A stretch of 64,000 bases of DNA from Morinoia aosen. Its lineage: Eukaryota > Arthropoda > Malacostraca > Amphipoda > Talitridae. The DNA lies in the NCBI GenBank assembly GCA_030386875.1, contig CM059567.1, forward strand, positions 82,577,130 through 82,641,129, read 5' to 3'. Shown piece after piece: positions 10,044 to 22,100 of this stretch. The position numbers and the translations under genes are program-made. The number at the start of each line of letters is the position of its first letter. Position 1 is the stretch's first letter. Below the pieces are notes generated by a model that worked only from the letters and a program-made list of their open reading frames with translations, made no database searches and was not told where the DNA came from.

Positions 10044-12933
10044 CACTACTATCGGTTAATCTGTCTTTTTTTCTGTCCTCTAATTTCAGTTGGATATATT
10101 GTACAGATACAAGTTACAATCTTGGCACAGGTTCATTGCGACTCGTCTGGGTAGTAAATAATCTCGCCGAAATGAACTTCGTCAGATTCTGGTGAAAAGG
10201 ACTTTTATTTGTAAAATTATGTAGCTTATTGATGTGGAAAGTGGAAGATATAGAATTAGTCGTTACACTTTTGGGAAAGTAAAAGGCAACTTTCAACTTG
10301 GCTCTGTGAGGTGAAACTGCTTCGATTTTCAAATGATGGAAGCATTTCATTCATGAGAATTTTTCCCCCTTTTTTATTCATATTTATTTCTCCTGCTCGT
10401 TGGAGTACTTTATCTTTGTTTGAAACTCGCGTGCGTAACGTGGACATGTATTGAACTTTTAAGTGAATTGCTCCAACTCCCCTGAATGGAATCAACCGTA
10501 GTTGGCTCCGTTTACCCGTCTGAGGCCACTTGTGTGGCAGTGATTTCTCAGCTATGCAGTCCGTGTTCGAAATGATGCTTTTTGAACTGTTGCACGATAG
10601 TTCCGAGAAGGTTGCGTTGTGCCATCATGGTCATCTGCTGAGCCGCTTGGAACTCGAGTGTCATGGAAGGTCGCGGCACAATTTTTCTCTTAGACTCATG
10701 TGCCATCCTCGTCAGAGTCAGCAATGATTATAGCGTTGCAGTCTCTCTCTCACTTTCGCGGTACACGTACGAAGTTTATTTTCAAATTTATTCCGGCGAT
10801 TACATCATTACTATTCTGCGTCTTGAGTACTTCAAAGCTTTTCTATAGAATCTTCTATTTAGATTTCCCTTTAATCCATCGTTGGTGAATTTAATTATTC
10901 GCTGCTATCTTGTGAGTTTATGTTTCTATCCTAATTACACTGCACGTTGTTTCATGCTTTCGTGCGTTGCAAACATCAATAGTGAAAATGAAATTATTAG
11001 CGTAAGCATCTTAAAAAGTGATGTTCTTCATGTTCGTTGAAATACATTGGCGTAGTGTCATCAAAATCTGGAAAGTATTCTTGTTAATTTAATAAAATGT
11101 CCATTTCATTTGAATAGGTTAATAATACTGATTTCCACCGAGATAATCGTGTTATGAACAAAAAACTACAATGAACGGAAATCTAAGTTTGTAATTAGCG
11201 TTTTGCGCATTGAAGTACGCTATTCTTAACTTATCATTGGAGTACAACGTTGCCAAATTCGCAGAATTGTTCCCTGCAAATTCCAAGAACATACTTTCTT
11301 TCTTCTGTGGCCGAACAGCGGCTTCGAACTTTCTCGTCACTCAATATTTCTCCTAGATATCCATCAGTAGTTTTAGCCAGAGTATGCCTTCTCTAGTAGA
11401 ATAAATTTGTAGAATAGAATGATCGTGTCATTTTCCTTGAATAATTCATTATTATAGGCACGAAAGGCACTAAAATAATTTTTACTGCTGCAAAGCCAAA
11501 AATAGACTGAAATAGTTGCTGTTGCATACCAACGACGAGGTCAACGAATGAAGAGACGTCCCTTGAATGAGGCTTTGAGCTCTTCGCCCTCACTTGAAGT
11601 GTCCACGTCGTGTCTAAATCTCAAAAAGTCGTAGTGGCGGAAATCTGCCGAAGTTTTTCATGCTTTTCGGGCCAGCATTCCTAATAATATATTGGTACTC
11701 GGGTTAGACCTGGTCATTCAGCTTTCTGGAATGTTTCTTCTCTATCCAATCTATTCAGACTTAGGTAGATAGAATGGATCTTCAACTTTTTCATATGCAT
11801 AATCAGACGTGCTTACAACTACGACTGTCAGCGATATTTTATTGTCGTATTTCGTTCTACGTTTTCAAACGCGACGACTCTCCCGTCGCTGTTTAATGAA
11901 ACATTCGAGAGACCAGGTTCGCAGACTGTTTTTGTAAGTACGCGAGACAGAACTTCATACTTCGAGAAAACAAACTCGCAGTTGAAACTTGACACGTGGT
12001 TTGTAAGCATCAACTGATGGAAAATTCCTGGAAGAACGAGTTTATCATTAAATATTCAGCTCATTTTTTTAAGGCTTTGAGTGCAAAAATTTAATGGTTT
12101 AGGGAAAATTTCCTAGGTAAAGTTGTCAGTGCCTTGAAATATTAGTGAAATTATCCAAGTGTGGGTGTTTTTTGCTTATACGAGCGCCTACTTTAGTTAA
12201 AAAAATCATGTATTCTCAAAGCTTTTAGCTTGGCTAGGGAAACTTTCGACATTAGTTTTTGAATTTATGAAATCATTGATCATGTACAAGTTTTTGCCTG
12301 AACTTATCAAAAAATGAACGAAGGTTAGAAAAAACTTGCTTAAGATAAAAAGAAAGGTTATTGAGGTTGTTGCTTGGCCCTGTGGCGTGAACTTAAGAGG
12401 TAATCATGGGTAATTTATGTAAGCAGGCTTCTGGAATATCAAAAAAATACTTTCATTAATGCTGCTAATTTCTCATATTTCCTGATTTCCTTCAAGACAT
12501 TCCCTCACCAGTGAAATTACTTTAAAATGGTGTTCGATATCCTAAACTAGAAACACTAGCCATCTTGGACACTGGAGTCCCGTCAGTACTTAACCCTTCA
12601 ACGCCCAAGTGGACTGAACGGTCCTCTTTCAAAAATGACAATAATATATTGTATTTCTTATTCAATTTGTTCACTAATGTGTCCTTTGAACTTCACTGCC
12701 GAGTGGCAGTTCCTTCCCCATCTTGATAACAGTGACTACCTAATGCCAGTGTCGGTTTAGTGATAGTGGTTGTGATAACGGTAATATGAGTATAAAAATG
12801 TGGGCGTTAAAGGGTCAAACCGGACTCTCGGTCGATTTTCCATTCAAACGAGTTTGCTTCCTTTCCCAGATTGTTCAATTAGGGTTAACTTATACGAAAA
12901 CTTAAACACTCTTGAGATTATTAGGAGGATTAA
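10044..12933. repeat. Tandem duplication, copy 2 (2890 bp)
   Basis: Second copy of the preceding unit at about 99.8 percent identity by eye, one base shorter. It ends 155 bp from the EXOSC8 stop codon, so its right breakpoint falls in or next to the presumed EXOSC8 3' UTR. Short frames repeated in both copies are consequences of the duplication and not gene paralogues. Confidence 0.95.
12594..12814. mobile_element. piggyBac-type MITE in duplication copy 2
   Basis: The duplicated partner of the MITE at 9704-9924, with the same CCCTT and AAAGGG ends and the same TTAA and TCAA flanks. It moved here by segmental duplication and not by a second transposition, because the identical sequence continues beyond both of its ends. 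Confidence 0.6.
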
Positions 12934-13088
12934 TTTGTTTGACATGAACATCAAAAAATCAGTTTCATTGCACGTCAATAAATCCACCGCATTTTGATCA
13001 ACGGTATTTCATTTGAATTTCGTCTTCGTGGTCAATGAATCTTAGGAAGATTTGCGAGGCCAAAATAAAAGACATGATAAGCGCAACA

Positions 13089-13196
13089 TCATGTTGAGCT
13101 GGCGTGCAGGTGCAGAGCTTCCTGCAGAGTGCGGTGCAGGGCTGGCAGCCGCCGCTGTGCGGTCTCTATGAACTGCTCCATGCGCTCCACGCTCAC
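13089..13196 (-). CDS. EXOSC8: EXOSC8 coding exon 8 with stop
   Basis: Encodes the C-terminal amphipathic helix, beginning VSVERMEQFIETAQRR and ending His-Ala-Ser-Ser-Thr then TGA. Acceptor GTGCAG|GTG. It is unusually GC-rich for this window. I found no convincing poly(A) signal before the tandem-duplication breakpoint 155 bp downstream. Confidence 0.85.
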   Translation of the reverse strand: MSVERMEQFIETAQRRLPALHRTLQEALHLHASST

Positions 13197-16100
13197 CTGC
13201 ACGCGCAACACGGACCTTAAGTTTCACTAGGAAGAAGACAACAAAAGTTTAGAACATTCTGTAAGTAAACAACACGAACCTTCAGTTTCACTACCAAGAA
13301 CACAACAAAAGTTACGAACATTCTTCAAGTAAACCACACGAACCTTTCTTTCTACTACGAAGAACACAAGAAAAGTTTTGAACATCCTGTAAGGAAACAT
13401 ATTTCATTCACACTTTCAATATTAGCTTAATTTACTTCACGAAACTGAAGTTAGAAAATTTGTGATTTAAAAGACCCACTGCAAGATGAATCGAGGTAGC
13501 AACAATATACGTAAGTGAACATTATCACGACGAATAGCTTCTATGGATACACACACGAAGCTAAAATTAGCCACAATACGTGGAACCATTAGCAGCACAG
13601 GAATCAAGTTGCCAGAACTGATTTTATAATGTCAGCGCACTTTATCGTCACCCCAGCGCCCCCAAAAAAAATCCACTTGAATTTTTTACGTTAAATTACA
13701 ATAATTTTGTTGATAACTCACGGGTTGAAATCTCGAAGCAGTAACATTTAGGTCTACAACATCTTTTTGATAAAAAAAGCTGCCATTAAATCTTCATGTC
13801 ATTCAGCAGCAAAACGTTTTCATCGCAATAGGCTATAAAGAATGTCACACGGTTCTTGGGATTGAATATTCAAATCGACAAAAATTTAGAAAGTTGACAA
13901 TGAATCTAAATTCAGTACTTCTCTACTTATTCCCTGCTTACACCTCACATCTTCCAATTTCTCTGAGATGAGGTTTTCACTCATGCAGTGATCTTAAGCC
14001 GGTAAGCTGGAAGCCAAGAAGAGATGTTTAAGTGACCCTTTCTAAGGCAATAGCTCAAATGCAGCGGAACTAAGCAGCAATGGCAGGCTACTCGGTTTTC
14101 AGAATGTATGCTTGAAATCCGACTTCAACCCATTAAACTTGTTATATTCAATAGGATATCGTCATAGCAATGTTTATTAAATGCAATTTATTACCATGGA
14201 TAATGACCTTTCTATTTTTCAACATTTTATATTTCTTTGAAAGGAAATTACTTAAATAGAAAGAGTTGAACGCTCCTATTTGCCTCAAAAAGAAATACGC
14301 ATCAAACCTTAACTAAACCTTCATTTCGTAAAGATGCGCATTACGCGAGCTGGAATCTCCGAAATAGTAATTATCTTAAGTTTGGATTTTCTTAATTTTG
14401 AATTTGTGCCGACGGCCGGGATATTAGAGAAGAGTTAGAAAGTTGAGACAGACCTGTCGACCGCCCGTCTTGCTGGTGCAGCACACGGCGCCGCTCTCCA
14501 GCAGCACCACGGCCACCTCGCCACCACACTCGCTCTCGTCAGCCGCGCTCGGGTCCAGCAGCTGCAACAACGCGCCATTCCACATTTTCGTACACATTTT
14601 ATGTGGAATTACTCCGCTCGTACAAATTAAGTAAACACATAAACACACAAAAATTCGTGCTAAACGACAAAAGATTAGATTAGATAGTAGTTTAAGCTCT
14701 CTAATCACTAAAAAAAGCATTCCAAAGAAAGAAATGAGGCCCCATTTAGTACGGAGACAAGGTAACGCGGAATCTATTCAGAACAGGGATAGAAACAGTA
14801 AATTGAGAAATAAGTTTATGAAACAAGATAAAAGTTGAAGGAGTAGCAGGTGTAGAAAAACAGGAGAGCAGTGAACGAAAAAAAAAAAATGGTTAACATA
14901 ACAAAAAAAAACATTTAAATTCAACAAAGAGAAGGCATACATAACTCTCAGCTTGGGCCTTCACTCATTTTGACAATTGACTCAAGTCAATTGTAGTAAA
15001 CTATTTTGAAAATCCCAAACATGGACTGGATTGTGTGATCATTTAGCTTTGATCAAGTATTTATGAAAATTGAATTTGCGACTTCTGGTCGGCCAGTAGC
15101 ATTATGAAAGTTACCTCCGTATACCACCGGTGGCGCATGTCGCAGTCAAACTGTTAATTTAGAATAACAATTTGATATGGAAATTTCTTTACCTGAATTT
15201 CAGAGCTGTAGATGCCAAAAGTTGTAGATAAAGGGCGATCCTGTGAGAGAAATTAAAGAAAGTGAATAAAATTCAGCACTAAAATAAGAAAAAGACAATC
15301 TCACAGAAACATTATCTCCCATTCCCTTTTGAAGGAACACTCGAGCGGACCCAAACGATGACAAACTGCAAAGCGGTCTTGCCAACGCCTGCCAGCATGT
15401 CATCATTATTGGCAAGCTCGTCGCTGGCCTGCCACTCAGCCGTAAAGTTTGGGCCGCAATGAGGAGTCTGTGCAGCCCTGCCTCCCGATCAACGCCTGGC
15501 AACAAAATGACTAACACGATAAGAGGAGTCTAACCTTCAGATTTACTGAAGATGCAAGAAGATAGCGAGGCAGCAGTGATAGCTGAGTGTGGGAGCAATA
15601 ACAAAGAAATAGTGGACGAAGCTGTCATAAAAATGAAATCTGGACGATATGGTTGAGAAGTATAGAATTCAAAATAGTTCTTGTGATTGAATTGATAAAA
15701 TCAGCGTGACTATCTAGATGTATTAAATTTTGTAGTGCACTTGGTTAATTTGTTCAGCGCACTATTTTCCATCACATTGATTGAACCCCAATACGGATGC
15801 ATAACCAGGATCACCAGGCTCAGACGTTCCTTCAAAACAAAAGTTTTTACTCGTCCATTAAGTGACTCTCATTTTCTACAATTCATATTTTACTAAAAAA
15901 TCTGTGGTATTTTAAGTTATTGGTTTTTCAGATGCAGCTGAGAATTTCTTTGAAATTCTCATTATTTTTTGACCAATTTATATTCCCAAGTCAACACTGA
16001 CACTAAACAACATTAACAAGACATTCTCCAACCCATGTTAACAAATTTTCACGGCCTTCCCAAGGAAAGGAACATTTTTAACGAATTAGCATCATACGAA

Positions 16101-19100
16101 ACCATTCTCAGAACCAAATTATCCTCCTTTCTAGCTAGCTGATGATGACGAGCCATTTGTTCAACTCTCATAACTCTTGAATTAGTTCAAAATCGAATGA
16201 ACAACTCGGCTCTACGCAGACAAACGGGTTATTGAGAGAGACGCGGCAACGATATCAAACAAGTTTGGGACAATGTGAGTTGCCGTCGGAGTATTATAAT
16301 AAAAAATAGTGATGCTCGCCACATGCACTTTTGAAGCAGAGGAGAATCGTGACGCCTGACTGGCCCAGGTCGCAACTCAGCAATTTGAAAACCTTGGGAT
16401 AGACACTTCTTAAATAAATATAATAATGTTGAGCATGTTTGACATTAATGAATTCGAGGATTAACCTCCTTTATTACCCAAGGCGGTCGATTGATTGATT
16501 ATAAGCTAGTTTCAACTTCCCTCACAGCAACAAAAAAGTTCAAAGAGAAAAAGGATGAAGGTACCGTACCGTTCGGCATGGAGATAAGGGAACTGAAAAT
16601 CTATGCATGAAGTGCGTTCCCGCACTGGATCCCCCAGCGCATGGAAACAGCAAGTAGTGAGGAAATACGATAAAAGTTAGAGGTACTGAAAAGCAGGACA
16701 GCAGTGAACAAAAAAAAATGTTCAGTGGTAAAACAAAAAATAATTTAATTTTCACAAAATGAAGGCCTACCTAACTCACAGCTTGTGACCAAACATTTTC
16801 CCTTTAGTGCTAATTCCTCCAGATACAATAGTTCTATTCTCTCGAGGGGGCCCACAGCAGCACCACAAAGTTTTCTTAGTCCCAGAGTGGAGTAAATCAC
16901 ACAGTTTAATCAGCCGATTGAACGGCAATTGTTATAAAGAAATTCAGCATTTCAGTTCAAGTAGAAGGGGCGTCGTTTACTAGCTCAGCAAGCGTTAAGG
17001 CCTGTTGACACGGTCAGTGGGCCAGCGCTTCAGCACTGAAGAGCCATTTTCCCCGCCCATTTTCTCTCGTTTCAGACTGAATGGAGCACTAAACAACAGT
17101 GTGTCTAGGTTTGGTCTTCATCGAGCTCTCCAATGCTTGCCAGTGCCATTTGAGATGCTGAACGTGTAGGGTGTGTCGTCTCTGCTCCCTGCCTACACGT
17201 TCTCTTGGAAAAGTGGCGTTTAGCTGCCAAAAAAGGACTTTTTTGCGCCAACGCTTCGCCGACATTTTCCTCATTCGTTTTTGTTTCTTCTTTATAGCCG
17301 CGACAACTGATAGAGATTGAAAGCGCCATTGCCTGTCGCAGAGCCACCTTCGTACGCTCTCTCTCTACCGCTGCTAGGAGCAGACTGAGGATTTTACTTG
17401 GAGCAGTGCTGCATCTCTGCCATGGTCCGTGCACTGCTCCAAGTAAAATGGAGTAAAATGGAGCATGTAAAAAGTAAAGTAAGCTCCAAATAAAATGGAG
17501 CATGCACCTCTGCCATGGACACTGACTCGTGATGAAGCGCTCACCCACTGACCGTATCAACAGGCCTTTACGCTCACCTCATGCTGAACACACGAATGCC
17601 TTTTGTGTGTTTGTTAGGGGTAGAAGAAATCAAAATGTGGAAAAAACGCGCGTTTTGTTCTTACATCTCGTGCATTGTGGTTCTACTAGTGTAGTGAAAT
17701 GAACTGCAAACATGATTTTATTCTAATCACACTGTTCCTGAGAGAATAAATTTAAAATATTCACCTATTTCAAACAGATTTGAATTGAAGAAAACATTCA
17801 AGTTTGGAGAAAATCTCTGTGACCAAAATTTAACTATCCTTTCCAAGTTGAGCTGAAGTGGCACCCCAAGGGAACAAAATACACGACGAGACAAAAAGAC
17901 AAGGTCCTGTTCCCTAAAAACTATTTAAGAACGAATTAAATAATTATAGCCGCTGTTCAGCATGTTTATGTTCTTACCAAATGATACTGAGCAGGTTGAA
18001 AATTATTTTCTTACGACTGCTTAATAAAGTACCATAACGAATTCACGCAATTAAATACCATTTCATATTTTTGAAAAGTCGTATATGATCTATATCATTT
18101 TCTACAACACTTTTCTATGCACAGCAGACAATATTTATCACCGAATAGGCCTACTGTTACATTGCCACCACAGATCTACGTTGCGTCCAACTAGACCTAG
18201 CAACTAAAATGATGTAAACAAATTTGATGAAGTTAAAAGGTAGCAGAAAATAACTGCCACGCGATTTGCTACACATGCGCAAGTTCACTAACACAAGGCA
18301 AAATAAAGGTTTTTATAATGCAAACGCAACATAACCCTCATCACTTCACTATCAGGTCCTATCATTTTATTCACTCTTTGAAAATTTTTACATAGAAATG
18401 CTATTAATACGTCTGTACCCAACGAAATGTTCGAAAATTATTCTATTAAAAGGTTCACTAAATCAGTTTTTTATTCATTTTGCAATCCCATTATTTGTTT
18501 TGGAGTAATAATAGCATTAATAAATACTTGGACTATCCTATTCAATATCAAGTAAGAACGTCGTAGCTATTTAAATGGTCAAAAATTTTACTTGAAATTT
18601 GTATAGAGCCCTAAATCATTCGTTTAAGTAATCATAATTATGAAACTTGAGAAAACTTACTTTGATTCCTTCATAAGAACTTGAATATGTCAACATGAAT
18701 TATTGAAGTCAAAATAAAAGAAATGAAAAATATTTAGATGAACTGTCCAATGAAATGGCCACAAGCTGCTGGAGCCCGACCTTTATTGTGAGTTTCTGCG
18801 TGTGTTGCTGGGAGAGCGAGAGTACGTCCGTGTCGGGGTCAACGGAGACGGCCGGGAGGGAGAGGTGCAGCAGCGCTGCCAGTACGCTCAGCACACTTGC
18901 GTCCAGCAGATTGCCGTCGAAGTCCAAGCACACCACGTCGCAATATAGGCACCACACCCACTGCCCGTGCAATTGAAGTACATTCATATCTTGTCTAACA
19001 ACAAAAGTTTTTCTCCTGAACAAAAATCCATTCCAATCTTTTATTCTACTGAACAAAGAGTCTGATGAACAATTCATCACTCGTCACTTCTTTCATTTGG

Positions 19101-22100
19101 AGGAACTTCAGCCTAATAAAATTTACGTACATAGCATGTTTATTCAGCAGAGAACATCTCAACAAGATGGATAATGGCAAAAGTGAAGAAGCCTGATCAA
19201 ATATTAAAAACATAAAATTTGCTGGTATGGAACACCAAACGCTAGCCTTTAATACAACGAGAAATTGGAAATTGTATGCGGAAGTATGTAAGTATGGAGT
19301 GGCTCAGGATAACACTGAGTTCTAATTTTCCCAATTATGCTGAAGATGACAGTCACAAACGGAACTGATGTTAAGACCAAGAAATGTACATTTACCTTCG
19401 GCAGTGTTGAGTCTGTGAAAACACCCCGAAATTTCCTTCAGAGCACCTCCATGAGTGGTTTTACAATATTATTTGCAAACAGCAATTGGCGGATACTATG
19501 TAGCTACAAGTAAAACGAGCACTTTATAATAAAGTGATATCCCAGTTATTTACATCACATTGGAGAGAAAGTAAATTTCGAGTTCAGAAAGAATGATTCA
19601 GAGAAAATTTACCAAATCTTTGCCTCTTGTTACGGCTTTGGAATTTCACTGTGACTCTATTGATCCTTTTCTTCGTTTATTAGAATTTTATTCATAATTT
19701 CACCAAAATTTACGCCAATGTTCGCCTATGTAAAAATCCCACTAGAGATATCTTAACACTTTGACTGCGACGTGCGACACCTGTGTTACACGGAGGGAAT
19801 ATTCATAATGCTACTGACCGACCAGAAGTCACTAACTCAATTTTCATAAATGCTTATTGAAAACTAAATGAACGCATAATCCAGTTAATGCTTGCTATTT
19901 TCAACATTACTTACTACGATCGACTTAAAATTCGAATTGAATATTGAACTTCATCTGCCACAGTCAAAGTGTTAATCGATGCATTCTATGAAGGCGTCAA
20001 TTGAAGAACAGCAGCAAGATTTATTTAAAGCGCATAAGGCAATAACGCAGTAAATGAAAGAAATTGCAGGAGGTTGATTTTCTACTTTCAAAGAGAGGAT
20101 TTCAGTTTCGCAAATAATACAATAAATTTAACGAATACTTATTCTGGAAAATTCAAAGTTTTTGTCTCAGAAAACCTCACCACTATGAGTAAGGAATACA
20201 CAGAACCGTGAAACGTGGCCCGCACAACCGTGCTACACCAACTAGAGAACATTGGGCTTATGATTAAACTAAATAGATCACGCTTGCTTGAAAAAACTAA
20301 GGCTATCTCATGTGAGCAATAAGAGATCATTTAACATGGAAAATTGGTCTGTAGAAAATTAAAAACTACGCACAAAGTGCGTGTGTTTGCACAAAAGATA
20401 TCTCGCACATAAAAACAACTAGTGAAGGAGGAAGCAGAAAGATAATAATGAACAGATAGGAAATTACGCATGAAATTTGAATGAAGTAAAGTAAGCAAAA
20501 GATGGAAGTTGTAAGTCTATCTATAGCTGAGGTAACCTAACGCTGAGTAGGGTGGGAAATATTTCGGTAGTCGGAGAATGATTCCCAAAAAGTTGTCTCC
20601 AGAGAAAATTGGACATCAATTTCAACCCTTTGAGTAACAAAAAAGGGAAAAAATCTTCCGGGAAAAGTGTTATCAATACCTTGATTTGTGGTTAAATTGC
20701 CCTAGCCTGATTCTCTTATGGTTAAGCAAGCATCTGATTGTTTATTTCAAGTAAGAAATTAAGCTTATTTGACAATGTATGCTTAGCGAGACGAATGCTC
20801 GATACCATATATATTCTACACTAAAAATCATAAATTGAGCATTTGTCAAAAACTTGTTAGAAAATGAATAGACAGTAGAAAAAATTTACTAAGCTAAATA
20901 AAAAATTTATTAAATGAGTTATACGGATCATATAACGAAACTCAGAGCAAATCATCAGCAGATTTCAAAAGTAAGGCTTCTATAATGTGTGAAAAAATAT
21001 ACTCATTATTGCTATTAATTGCCCGAATTTTGTTATCTATTTTGAAATGTTCCCCTACAAGGAAACTTACTTAAAAATTCTGCTAGCAGCCCTAAAGTGG
21101 TTAGCATGAGCCATCTTGGCACTGGATTTAACGTTGGTAGCCAAATGGTTAAATCAACCTGATTCCAATTCCCCTCTATCAACCATGGGAAATCAGAACA
21201 ATGTTCAGGGACATTGGGCTGCATCTAAAAACGGTGGGCAGTAGTTAAGTTTATCTGCGTTAAATTACAGAAAGTTTACAGGTAAATGAAACGACATATG
21301 ACATGCATCCAAGTACATGGCAACAACTCAGCTCAAACTGAATTTTAACGATGCAGGTCCCCGTCCTTTTCTATGCACTCAAGACAAAAATAATTGGCGG
21401 TCGTGTTTTTACCTTTGAAGCTCATTTGAAAAGAATCTTTGCATCAATCATTGCAAGTTACAGCAGTCGACCATAGATTTGACACAAGAAATTCTATTTT
21501 AGAACTTTGCATGCTGCCTCCTTGATCTCCCTCCAAATCAGTCAGCGATATAAAGCTACGCATGGCCTTGTTATTTCCCATATATGCTTGAACCAAAACG
21601 TCGACCGAGTTTAGATACCCAGTAAATTAGGAAGCATAAGGCCATCAATTGAGGCTGAGTTGCCACACAAATGAACATAGGTGAAGATGGGCAAAGAAAC
21701 AAAAAATACAACTATTGCTACAAAATCAGGAAAATTTTGCTGAAAATGGTCACGATATAACTTAAAAGCATGGAGAAGTAACAAAGAGAATCAAAACTCA
21801 CTTTATTGGGTACGATGCACAATTGTTCATAATTGATGACTTCATTCTTCTGGAGGAGACTCAGCAGTAACTGACTAGTGCTGATGGCCTTCTCGCCAGG
21901 CGGGCCTGCCTGCCACACAAGTACAGAGGAAACTGAGATTAAAGCGATGAAATTTGAACAAAGATATATTTTAGAGCTGTGTACAGTGATTTGTACATTC
22001 TTGATTTGAGTAGATAGTTGGTGCTGGATGAAAAATCTAAAAAATAATGCTAACTTCCTTATACACAAACAAACAACGAGCATGAGGATCACATAGAACA

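Noticed and set aside
7223..12013. Pairs of identical short ORFs 2891 bp apart
   Set aside because: They repeat because the DNA is tandemly duplicated. None is longer than 80 codons or resembles a protein, so they are not a gene family.
18755..18976. Plus-strand ORF over EXOSC8 exon 5
   Set aside because: Antisense shadow of the conserved exon.
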